The position numbers and the translations under genes were made by a program. Below are positions 1 through 7,127 of a stretch of DNA of 17,778 nt, piece by piece. The notes beneath the pieces were generated by a model, which did no database searches, was not told where the DNA came from, and worked only from the letters and a program-made list of their open reading frames with translations. Each line of letters opens with the position of its first letter. The first letter of the stretch is position 1. Source of the DNA: JAGDXZ01 sp049965975 (GTDB taxonomy: Archaea > Micrarchaeota > Micrarchaeia > Micrarchaeales > CABMGC01); the NCBI GenBank assembly GCA_049965975.1, contig JBMFVN010000008.1, positions 1 to 17,778 of the forward strand, given 5' to 3'.

Positions 1-11
1 TGTGTAAGCCG

Positions 12-74
12 GGAGCGCAAGCGACCGGTAAGCAGACCGTTACTAAAACCTAAACTCTTCGATCGCTCCTTTTT
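12..74 (+). terminator. Stem plus T-tract, possible 3' end of an upstream transcript or structured RNA
   Basis: GGAGCG at 12-17 can pair with CGCTCC at 64-69, and a run of five T follows at 70-74, with further T-rich sequence to about 90. Inside the long loop, CGGT (26-29) can pair with ACCG (36-39) around a six-base loop. A closing helix directly before a T-tract fits the end of a transcript entering from the left, either a gene or a small structured RNA. No tRNA T-arm or recognisable rRNA segment is visible. The loop is long for a simple hairpin terminator, so only the T-tract termination signal is moderately supported. Bases 1-140 hold nothing else I can call except the promoter. Confidence 0.35.
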
Positions 75-100
75 CTGTTTGTTTTGTTTCTGCTTGAAGG

Positions 101-120
101 CGAAAGCAACTCTTTTTAAC
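101..120 (+). promoter_or_regulatory. Archaeal TATA-like promoter for the 141 gene, leaderless
   Basis: A T/A-rich box, TTTTTAA at 113-119, lies downstream of a purine-rich stretch (CGAAAG, 101-106) that could act as a BRE. With the usual archaeal spacing of about 26 bases from TATA centre to start site, transcription would begin at about 141-142, on the ATG itself. No Shine-Dalgarno sequence lies before that ATG. Both facts favour a leaderless mRNA and decide the start at 141 over the in-frame TTG at 126. Confidence 0.5.
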
Positions 121-140
121 TTTTATTGCATATTTCTAGC

Positions 141-872
141 ATGGCAAACCTGTTAGAAGAGACATGGAGAACTTATTTAAGAAACATAAAGCTCGTTCTG
201 CTATTCTCAATTCCGTTCATCATTTCTTTCCTTATTCCGGTACTTGCACCTATGCCCGCTTATGTCACTGCTGGAGGCATATTCCTGAGAACTGCAGGCC
301 TCTTCATAAACATTAACCCGATCACACTATCTATAATAGTGATTGCTGTTTTCTTCTCTCTGCTTTTCCTGAGCTTCGCTTTTGTCGCGATAAGCCTTAT
401 TGTAAAGTCTGAAAGGACTCATACCAAGATAGCCACAAGCGTTCTGAAAGACACAGAAAAGTACACTGGCAGAGTGTTTATTTTGCTTCTTTTCTATGTA
501 TTCGTGCTGTTCGTCGCAAACATTATAGGTTATTATCTGAGCATAGAGGCTGCGCTTACAGCAGTAGTGGGCTTTGTTCTGTTCATGGCCATTTTCTACG
601 CACCTACTGCAATAGTAATAGACAACAAGAGGCTTGCCAGGGCTATAGAAGACAGCGTCAGGTTCGTGCTCAGAAAGCCCCAGTATTTTGTGCTGTGGTT
701 CTTGCTAATAGCGATTGTCTTATCAGTACTTGATTATGTCTTTGTAGGCACATTCGGCGGGGTAATAGGCTCTTACGTGCTTCTACTTGTTAACTCGCTG
801 TTTGTAGTGCCTTATTTTGTAATTTACCAGGCTCAAGCATATATGAAAAGATTTCCAATACTTATGCATTAA
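141..872 (+). CDS. Polytopic membrane protein, about six TM helices, archaeal DUF7847/DUF975-like
   Basis: A 243-residue, very hydrophobic protein with about six membrane segments (near residues 16-36, 58-88, 108-130, 135-155, 182-204 and 208-230). The C-terminal half has the sequence IDNKRLARAIEDSVRFVLRK, in which a hydrophobic stretch is followed by D, then A-x2-x-S-x-R-x-V and a basic end. This resembles the amphipathic segment of archaeal membrane proteins related to DUF7847/DUF975. It does not show the R-x5-R-x2-G-G loop of the six proteins that follow, so it looks like a different family. The longer frame from TTG at 126 is less likely because the promoter places the start site at about 141. 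It is 38 bases upstream of the next gene, which has its own TATA box, so it may or may not be co-transcribed. Function unknown. Confidence 0.7.
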   Translation: MANLLEETWRTYLRNIKLVLLFSIPFIISFLIPVLAPMPAYVTAGGIFLRTAGLFININPITLSIIVIAVFFSLLFLSFAFVAISLIVKSERTHTKIATSVLKDTEKYTGRVFILLLFYVFVLFVANIIGYYLSIEAALTAVVGFVLFMAIFYAPTAIVIDNKRLARAIEDSVRFVLRKPQYFVLWFLLIAIVLSVLDYVFVGTFGGVIGSYVLLLVNSLFVVPYFVIYQAQAYMKRFPILMH

Positions 873-905
873 TTTTTATACATTAGCACGGCAATAGAAT
901 AAGAG
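873..905 (+). promoter_or_regulatory. TATA-box promoter of the six-gene membrane array
   Basis: TTTTTATA at 873-880 begins immediately after the TAA stop of the upstream gene. A start site about 26 bases downstream of its centre falls near 903-905, leaving a leader of only 6-8 bases before the ATG at 911. No further convincing TATA box was seen between the six genes that follow, so this is the candidate promoter for the run 911-8246 and perhaps for the nuclease, alaS and carS behind it. Confidence 0.55.
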
Positions 906-910
906 AACCT

Positions 911-2101
911 ATGCCCAAAACCGAGCAAGTGCTTGTCGCTGTGCTTGCAGTGTTTTTGCTCACGTTTATTGCAAGAGCTGTCTTAACTAGTCCTTCTGGC
1001 GGAACCAGCACACAAGCAAGCAACACTGTTAACGCTCCTGCCTTTATTGGCATATCTCTACTCGCTCTTACTGTATCAATCGACGTTGTAGCAATAGGTT
1101 ATGTGATAGGCAAGCTTTTTCCTTCAAGCGGCATACTCCAATGGCTTAACAATGAGTACTGGGAGATAGCAAAAAGTGCCATGCTTATAGCAGGCATCTA
1201 TGCGATATTGGTATTCATGACCAGCATCAGCTTGATGATTAGCGGTGTCGCTACGCCGACCACAAACGCTAGGGCAAACATAAATGCACTGGAACAGGCA
1301 TGCAACGCATACTTTGGAAACACTCTCACAGCAGTAAGCACAGGCGCTCAGGCTCTTTACTATTTCTCTAAAGGGCTAGGCGTCCTAAGGAGTACACAAG
1401 TTGGTTTGTCGATAGGCATACCGCTAGTTGTTCTACCAGTTACTTTGGATTTCGGTTTTAGCTCAAGAATCTATGCAAATCAGCTTCTTGAGCAAGGCCC
1501 CACTACTGGCACATACGAATCGATGATAAACGACCAGTTCACCCTTTTGATAATTCCGATAATGTTCCTGGTAGCTGCGCAGCAGTATGGCTTGTCTTTG
1601 CTTATTTCAATAGGCTTAGGAATTCTGCTTCCACTTGGGATAGTTTTCAGGGCGTTCCCAATAGTAAGAGGCGTTGGCGGAACGCTTGTAGGAATGGCTA
1701 TAGCAATAGCTGTAATTTACCCAAGCACAATAGTGCTCTTGAACATACCGATAACGAATAAATTTTCGTTTTTAACACCACAAAGCCTCGTGTCAACATC
1801 ACAAAGCACATCAAATATTTGGAGTAATATTCTAAATGAAGCTGGCTCAGTACTAAATGCTCTTACAGGAGGAGGACTTACAACATCAGCAGAGTTCTAC
1901 GAAGCGAGCAACGTCTTTCCGTCAATAGGAGAGATTTATTCATTCCTAAATGTGTTCATTCAAGATACAATCTATCTGGTTATTCAGCTTCTTCTTTTTA
2001 TATTTGACTTGATAATAATGTATACATTAGGCAACAACATAGCTAAGACGCTGGGCGGCACATTCAGGATAAGTTTGGGCGGCAAGCTCAAGCTGAGGTA
2101 G
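911..2101 (+). CDS. VirB6/TrbL-like polytopic membrane protein, array copy 1
   Basis: A 396-residue protein. A signal-like N-terminus (hydrophobic residues 7-21, then ARA at about 21-23) precedes a conserved helix at 45-67, a loop containing EYWE (E82), and a helix at about 88-112. A mostly extracytoplasmic stretch follows, then a long hydrophobic region at about 209-246 that leads into FRAFPIVRGVGG (246-257), a helix with the sequence IYPS, a polar Ser/Thr-rich segment and a last helix near 345-372. The basic tail is TLGG...KLKLR. It has one cysteine, in the first outside loop, while the other copies have more. It is the first gene of the array behind the TATA box at 873. A VirB6/TrbL-type role as a translocation-channel subunit is inferred from topology and the nearby VirB4-type ATPase. 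Membrane location is certain from the sequence; function is not. Confidence 0.7.
   Translation: MPKTEQVLVAVLAVFLLTFIARAVLTSPSGGTSTQASNTVNAPAFIGISLLALTVSIDVVAIGYVIGKLFPSSGILQWLNNEYWEIAKSAMLIAGIYAILVFMTSISLMISGVATPTTNARANINALEQACNAYFGNTLTAVSTGAQALYYFSKGLGVLRSTQVGLSIGIPLVVLPVTLDFGFSSRIYANQLLEQGPTTGTYESMINDQFTLLIIPIMFLVAAQQYGLSLLISIGLGILLPLGIVFRAFPIVRGVGGTLVGMAIAIAVIYPSTIVLLNIPITNKFSFLTPQSLVSTSQSTSNIWSNILNEAGSVLNALTGGGLTTSAEFYEASNVFPSIGEIYSFLNVFIQDTIYLVIQLLLFIFDLIIMYTLGNNIAKTLGGTFRISLGGKLKLR
2095..2099 (+). promoter_or_regulatory. Shine-Dalgarno GAGGT for array copy 2, overlapping the previous stop
   Basis: GAGGT shares its last base with the TAG stop of copy 1 (2099-2101). The spacing is 4 bases to ATG 2104 and 10 bases to the in-frame ATG 2110, so either may be used. 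The position implies that translation of copy 2 follows termination of copy 1 on the same mRNA. Confidence 0.45.
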
Positions 2102-2103
2102 GC

Positions 2104-3276
2104 ATGAACATGATTAGCATAATGCTAAGCGCTGCATGCGGCTTTTTGGCCAATGGCGTGAGCAACGGCTATGGCGGCACGATAGCCGGCGCTTGGCTCC
2201 AAGTGAATATGCTTCTAGTCATAGCCATAATAACAATAACAGGAGTCATCTACGCTCTAAGCAATCTTTTCCCCACAAGGTCAGGTGAAAGGCTAAGAAT
2301 GATAGCAAGATATGAGATCTTTGAGGTTCTGGTAAGCATAATAATAATAGTCGTGATTATGCTCCTTAGCGATTCGATGTGCAATTTCGGAGCGGCAATA
2401 GCACAGCAAAGCAATTATCCTGGTGTGTTTGAAACAGACGAGCTTTATATCGGCAAGCTGCTTTTTGAAAAGGGCACATCAATTGTGTCAGAGCTTTATA
2501 CCACTGCAATACAGTATGCGATAGCAGAAGAGATAGTAAGCTACGTTGCGTCAAACGTATTTAACTCTATCAGCTCTTTTCTCAATGGCGTGTTGCCCGT
2601 AACTATTGTGCCTACGTTGTCTGCAGATTTCTCAACAATATACTTGAGTTACGCCGGGCTTTTTACAGGAATTTATGCGATGATAGTTCTTTCGGTATTT
2701 GGCGTTCTTTTCGCAATATTCCTCACACTGCCGATAATACAGGCAGTTGCACTTACCGTTGTGCTGCCGGTTGCAATAGCTATGAGAACACTTGCATTTA
2801 CAGGCCCAAGGCTTAGGGAAACATCTAATGCCTTCATTGCGCTGGCAATAGGCATGTTCTTTGTCTTTCCCACGATGCTTACGCTAAACACATACATTAT
2901 GGGCTGCTTAGAAGGCACTACTAGCTGTCAGCTCACTCCTCAAGAGCAGGCATACATATCTACAACGTCCTTGCCAAGCCAGGTATCATCGATCTTTTCG
3001 GCGCAGACCGCTCAGGAAGCGGCTTTGACCCTTTCAAGCTCCTTTTTCAACGCAATCAACACATACGGAGCTGCGCCTGGCTTTTTGGGAATTCTTGGAC
3101 TAATAGTCGACGCCCCTGGTGTTGCAATGAATTATGCAAACATAATTGCAGAGTACGCTTTTGAAGGAATAGTGCTTATAGCGCTTGACATACTTGTGAC
3201 AGTGGCATTTATCGCTGGAATAAACCGCGGGCTCAATGCGATTTCGGGCGCCTTTGGCACCGAACCTTTCTGGTAA
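2104..3276 (+). CDS. VirB6/TrbL-like polytopic membrane protein, array copy 2 (divergent motif)
   Basis: A 390-residue membrane protein starting 2 bases after copy 1. The conserved first helix (about 30-54) ends in an arginine-rich loop and ARYEIFE (E71, E74). An outside loop follows, then helices at about 185-225 leading to MRTLAFTGPRLRET (227-240), a helix with VFPT, an outer loop with two close cysteines (GCLEGTTSC), and a final helix near 350-372. The second cytoplasmic motif differs from the other five copies: the arginine pair and threonine are kept but the T-R junction and the G-G are changed, with GPRLRE in their place. This may mean a separate role or partner. The start could be ATG 2104 or ATG 2110. 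Function is inferred only from the array and context. Confidence 0.68.
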   Translation: MNMISIMLSAACGFLANGVSNGYGGTIAGAWLQVNMLLVIAIITITGVIYALSNLFPTRSGERLRMIARYEIFEVLVSIIIIVVIMLLSDSMCNFGAAIAQQSNYPGVFETDELYIGKLLFEKGTSIVSELYTTAIQYAIAEEIVSYVASNVFNSISSFLNGVLPVTIVPTLSADFSTIYLSYAGLFTGIYAMIVLSVFGVLFAIFLTLPIIQAVALTVVLPVAIAMRTLAFTGPRLRETSNAFIALAIGMFFVFPTMLTLNTYIMGCLEGTTSCQLTPQEQAYISTTSLPSQVSSIFSAQTAQEAALTLSSSFFNAINTYGAAPGFLGILGLIVDAPGVAMNYANIIAEYAFEGIVLIALDILVTVAFIAGINRGLNAISGAFGTEPFW

Positions 3277-3280
3277 TATC

Positions 3281-4999
3281 ATGAACGCCAGCATGCTAAA
3301 GCTTGTTGCAATTGCTTTCCTGCTAGTTGCAAGCACCAATGCGGCCAGCAGCACAACGGGCATTAGCCTTGCACATTATTCTATCTTTACCAGCTGGCTT
3401 CCTGTGGTCTTTACTGCTATAATGGTCGCAATACTGCTTACCGCAATCATGTATGTATTTGGCTTCCTGCTAAACAACAGAAGCGTAAAGTCGAGAGCAA
3501 AATCAGAATTTGCGCAAGCAGTTGGCACGGGAATAGTTGTCGTGATAATAATATACATCTTCAGCATCATAGGCCAGACCCTCCTTACGCCTGCTTCAAT
3601 TGTTTCTCCAAAAACAACATCGCAGATCTGCAACTCCTTGACAAACTCCCACTTAGACTTCATAAAGAATTCGAAAACTGATGCAATCTCTTCAACGGCA
3701 TTCATATGCAACGATATAATAGAATCGAATACTCAATCAATGACAAGAAGTCTCGATTACGGGCTTGCTGCCACTTATCTAATAATAGCCAACGTTACTA
3801 ACCAGGCAGTAAACAATCTCAATGCCTTTTACGTATACGATGGAATCGTAAGCTTTTTGCGTTCGGTTACCTCCACAACAGGAATTAGCATCGGAGAAGG
3901 CGGTACTGCAGGCACTGGGAAAAACACTGCTCCGTCGGCATCAGTTTCTTTTATATTTGCTTACAATCCGTTGGCTGGTTATTCTTTTCTTGTGAAGATG
4001 ATAATTGCAGACGGCATTGTCAGCGCATTGGTAATTTACTCATTTACCCTGCAGATGATTCTAATACTGTTTCTACTAGTTTCTTGGCCGTATGTTCTTG
4101 CCACAGGCATAATACTCAGGACCTTTGCATATACTAGAAAGCTTGGAGGCCTGCTTATAGGAGCAGTCATTGCCCTGCTGGTCATTTATCCAGTAATCAC
4201 GACTTTTGAATACGCCTCTTTGAGCTCACAAAATTCATATCCAATAGGAACTAACACAATGCCTTATCTGCCCATATATGAGCTTGCTCCTGATGGAAAT
4301 GTAATGGTGTATGGGGCAGTATCAGGATATGAGCCAATTTCTAGTGGCGTTTATGTGTACGAAGCTCAGTGCGGAAACAGCTTAACTGAAACCGGCCAGC
4401 CTATATCGTCTCCGCCACAATGGCAAATATGCCAGAATTGCTATATAGAAGACAACTCGCTCTGCCCTAATACACAGCAGCCATATGCGTATGAAACCGT
4501 GTGCGGCGACCCCAATACCGCAGAACAAAGCGATGGAACCTACGCCTGCACAGGAAGTCCGATTCCATGGGAAACTAGCACCGGAACGCCAAACCCTAGA
4601 ACATGCATAGAACCGTTCATACTGCCTAATGCAACCGAAACTTTGAAGTATTACAATTGCTGGACGACAAACATGCCTGAGTTTGAGTTTTCATTCGATG
4701 CATTTTACCTAATACCTTTCTTTGGAATCGGAACAGGAGTAATCAATTTAATAGGAGGAATAGGCAGCGCAATAGGCGCATGGCCGACAAGCCTGCCTGC
4801 ACTTCCTCCAACCTTGGGGTGCACGCCAAACAATGCAATAGATGCCGGCTTGGCCCTTACAAACATATATGGAGTTACTTCAATAACAGCGTTTATACTG
4901 CCTTTGCTTAATATCTTAATTGTTTACAGTGGCGCCATAGGTTTATCATACCTTCTTGGAGGCGATACAGATATAATAGGATTGAGCAAGCTATTGTAG
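3281..4999 (+). CDS. VirB6/TrbL-like membrane protein with cysteine-rich outer domain, array copy 3
   Basis: A 572-residue protein, the longest copy. The ATG at 3281 starts a clear signal peptide (MNASMLKLVAIAFLLVASTNA, cleavage likely after TNA). An upstream in-frame start at 3236 would run 41 bases into copy 2 and spoil this signal. The conserved helix is at about 35-60, then the basic loop with EFAQ (E76, with Q where other copies have the second E), an outside loop with two cysteines, and helices leading to LRTFAYTRKLGG (279-290) and IYPV. A hydrophilic insert of roughly 150 residues follows on the predicted outside, with eight cysteines (364, 384, 387, 395, 408, 423, 442, 460) including one C-x2-C. 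The C-terminus has a helix and a YLLGG tail. The insert is absent from the other copies and could be a disulfide-bonded contact domain. Confidence 0.7.
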   Translation: MNASMLKLVAIAFLLVASTNAASSTTGISLAHYSIFTSWLPVVFTAIMVAILLTAIMYVFGFLLNNRSVKSRAKSEFAQAVGTGIVVVIIIYIFSIIGQTLLTPASIVSPKTTSQICNSLTNSHLDFIKNSKTDAISSTAFICNDIIESNTQSMTRSLDYGLAATYLIIANVTNQAVNNLNAFYVYDGIVSFLRSVTSTTGISIGEGGTAGTGKNTAPSASVSFIFAYNPLAGYSFLVKMIIADGIVSALVIYSFTLQMILILFLLVSWPYVLATGIILRTFAYTRKLGGLLIGAVIALLVIYPVITTFEYASLSSQNSYPIGTNTMPYLPIYELAPDGNVMVYGAVSGYEPISSGVYVYEAQCGNSLTETGQPISSPPQWQICQNCYIEDNSLCPNTQQPYAYETVCGDPNTAEQSDGTYACTGSPIPWETSTGTPNPRTCIEPFILPNATETLKYYNCWTTNMPEFEFSFDAFYLIPFFGIGTGVINLIGGIGSAIGAWPTSLPALPPTLGCTPNNAIDAGLALTNIYGVTSITAFILPLLNILIVYSGAIGLSYLLGGDTDIIGLSKLL

Positions 5000-5002
5000 G
5001 TG
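4999..5002 (+). promoter_or_regulatory. Shine-Dalgarno GGTG for array copy 4
   Basis: GGTG begins on the last base of the TAG stop of copy 3 and sits 6 bases before ATG 5009. This is close to the ideal archaeal anti-SD match and spacing. It confirms the 5009 start and translational coupling in the operon. Confidence 0.5.
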
Positions 5003-5008
5003 TAAAAG

Positions 5009-6163
5009 ATGAAAATCAGATTGTTCGCTGTAATGCTTCTGGCGTTTATTCTTGCTGCCAGTTTGGCAAAGGCACAGCCATTTGGAGCAGCATCAAGCTT
5101 TTGCAGCAGCGCGATGTCTGATTTAACGATTAACGGCTTAAATAATGGAGAAAGTACGTTGCTAAGCATCTCTTTACTGATCGTGATCGCTGTTCTCACA
5201 CTTCTTGCAATAATATATGCAATAGGCAGGGCATTCGGAATAGGCATACTTCTGCGTTTCACCCAGAAGGAGATAATTGAAAGCATATTCAATGTATTTA
5301 TCATTGCCTTGGCGGTTGGCGGACTTGCATTTGCAGACAATGCAATATCGTTTTTGAGCACATTGTCTGCGGCAGCTAGCACCGTTCCCACTACTATATT
5401 GCCTGCAAGCAGTGCACAACAGATATTTTCTGGCATTTGCGAAAACTATCTCGGGGCAGGGCTAGCGCAGCTTAACGAATTTGCTAATTTAATTGGCGCA
5501 ACAGCAACAGTAAATGCGTTACAAGCTATTAATCTGAACTTTGGAATCAGCGCTGACGTTTTTAATGTCGACATAGGATTCGCTCCATTCAAAGGAATTT
5601 ATCCATTCTCACAGTTTTTAAGTACTGAGCTATGGATAATTGTGGATATTACTGCAATATACGCCGGAATAGGAATATTTGCTTTGGTAATATACGCCCT
5701 TTTGCCTATCTTCTTTTATGTAGGGGTACTACTAAGAGCAATACCTTGGACAAGACCGGCAGGCGGGGCGCTGCTTGCCCTATTCTTTTCGTTTTACATA
5801 GTATTTCCAAGCCTTCTTGTCACTTTCTCTAGCAGTTTAGTTCAAATGCAACCTGCTTCAGCAAGCGTGTTAGGAACATTTGACTCAGCAACGACAATAG
5901 TAGAAGAAGCGGAGCCCTCTGCTAATCTGGCCTCCTTTGTAGAAAATCTATTAAGTGGAAGCCTAGGGATTATAGACACTGCGATAAATGGAAATTTTAT
6001 GGCCGCCATAAGCTATCTTGAAGCCACCTTAGGCAATGCCCTGCTGCAGCTCGTTGGCTTAGTAATATCTTTGCTTATTTCGTTTGACCTGCTAGAAGGG
6101 CTCGGAGACCTTCTCGGGGCGCCTTCCTTGCAAAGCAACAGGTTGCTTAAAAACGTGATATGA
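5009..6163 (+). CDS. VirB6/TrbL-like polytopic membrane protein, array copy 4
   Basis: A 384-residue protein with a clear signal peptide (residues 1-22, ending AKA, followed by QPFG). Two cysteines lie on the predicted outside. The conserved helix at about 50-72 runs into a loop with TQKEIIE (E88, E91). An outside domain of roughly 75 residues follows, then helices at about 208-238 leading to LRAIPWTRPAGG (242-253), a helix with VFPS, a polar segment, and a last helix before GLGDLLG and a short tail. The TGA stop overlaps the ATG of copy 5 by four bases. It has the canonical form of the second motif (L-R-A-x3-T-R-x2-G-G). The role as a channel-type subunit is inferred as for its neighbours. 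Confidence 0.7.
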   Translation: MKIRLFAVMLLAFILAASLAKAQPFGAASSFCSSAMSDLTINGLNNGESTLLSISLLIVIAVLTLLAIIYAIGRAFGIGILLRFTQKEIIESIFNVFIIALAVGGLAFADNAISFLSTLSAAASTVPTTILPASSAQQIFSGICENYLGAGLAQLNEFANLIGATATVNALQAINLNFGISADVFNVDIGFAPFKGIYPFSQFLSTELWIIVDITAIYAGIGIFALVIYALLPIFFYVGVLLRAIPWTRPAGGALLALFFSFYIVFPSLLVTFSSSLVQMQPASASVLGTFDSATTIVEEAEPSANLASFVENLLSGSLGIIDTAINGNFMAAISYLEATLGNALLQLVGLVISLLISFDLLEGLGDLLGAPSLQSNRLLKNVI

Positions 6164-7119
6164 TGCTTTTGCTTTTGTCAATTATAAGCTTGTGGATGCC
6201 CGTTGCGGTAGTCGGAGCCGTTGCTATATTGGCAATAGTGGCGCTTATTTACGAATTGAGCCCGCTCTTCGGCAGGAACGACCTGAGGATTTGGGCTAGG
6301 ACTGAAATCTATGAAGTTCTGTTTTCGCTGCTTCTGATTGGCATTTTTGTGGCTATTTTTGCGATCTTTACCAAAATTAATTTCAAAAGCGCATATGGAC
6401 CCCTTGTGCCTACCAGCTGCAGCCAGAGTAGCCCTGACCTTTATTCCCTTTCGATGTGCGAAATGAGCAGCTTTGAAAGCAATGTAAGCGCAGTAAATCA
6501 AATAGGCTTTGCGATTGCTTTTGTGATTGCTTCTGCATTAAGTTGGCAAGGACAATTCTCTTTACCATTAGGAGTTGCAAAAATAAGTGGAAGTACGATA
6601 CTAACCCTTGCGCCTCAGAGTATGCTAAGCTCGTATCTCCTTTACATATCCATGCTGTTTTCTTTTTACATATTAAGCAGGATACTGCTTTTACTTCTGG
6701 CAACAGCTCCAATCCTCGTATCGATTTTTATGGCAATAGGTTTGATCTCAAGGATCTTTTCAATAACGAGGAGCTTTGGCGGGGCAATGATAGCTTTTGG
6801 GGTAGGAATTGGAATAATACTGCCATTACTTTTAGCCACAACCTATGGCTTTATCGATGTTGCATTGCAAAATAGTTATGCTGCCAATGATTTAAGAGGG
6901 CTTTCTGTCATCTGGAATGGCCCGGAAGCCATACTTGGTTTATTGACTTTCACCAACATCAATTTTCTCATACCGATAGCAATTGTTTTCGTAGGCTTGC
7001 TTTTTATACCTGTAATAGACCTTGTGCTTGTTGATGTGTTTATAAGAGACTTTTCACAAGCGGTAGGCGAACGCATGGACTTTCTGAGCCTCATGACAAA
7101 TATAAGCAGCATCATATAG
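6160..7119 (+). CDS. VirB6/TrbL-like polytopic membrane protein, array copy 5 (short, no signal peptide)
   Basis: A 319-residue protein, the shortest copy. It overlaps copy 4 in ATGA (6160-6163), a typical coupling junction; a second ATG at 6163 is possible. It lacks the separate signal peptide seen in copies 3, 4 and 6 and begins almost directly with the conserved helix. To match the other copies' topology its N-terminus must therefore lie outside, or the long hydrophobic stretch must cross twice. The basic loop carries ARTEIYE (E49, E52). An outside loop has two cysteines (SCSQ...MCEM). Helices then lead to SRIFSITRSFGG (197-208), a helix with ILPL, an outside loop and a final helix. This is the minimal form of the family, useful for defining its core. 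Confidence 0.7.
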   Translation: MMLLLLSIISLWMPVAVVGAVAILAIVALIYELSPLFGRNDLRIWARTEIYEVLFSLLLIGIFVAIFAIFTKINFKSAYGPLVPTSCSQSSPDLYSLSMCEMSSFESNVSAVNQIGFAIAFVIASALSWQGQFSLPLGVAKISGSTILTLAPQSMLSSYLLYISMLFSFYILSRILLLLLATAPILVSIFMAIGLISRIFSITRSFGGAMIAFGVGIGIILPLLLATTYGFIDVALQNSYAANDLRGLSVIWNGPEAILGLLTFTNINFLIPIAIVFVGLLFIPVIDLVLVDVFIRDFSQAVGERMDFLSLMTNISSII

Positions 7120-7127
7120 GCGTGTGA

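Noticed and set aside
1..60. tRNA, rRNA or RNase P RNA fragment at the left edge
   Set aside because: No T-arm consensus, no CCA-type acceptor stem and no continuous match to a conserved RNA segment could be seen; only a generic stem and T-tract remain.
141..872. The first membrane gene as a seventh array copy
   Set aside because: It lacks the E-h-x-E loop and the R-x5-R-x2-G-G loop, has no signal peptide, and has a separate amphipathic motif of another family.
3376..3711. Minus-strand open frame of 111 codons opposite array copy 3
   Set aside because: It is antisense to a frame with a clear signal peptide and conserved motifs, and has no family features of its own.
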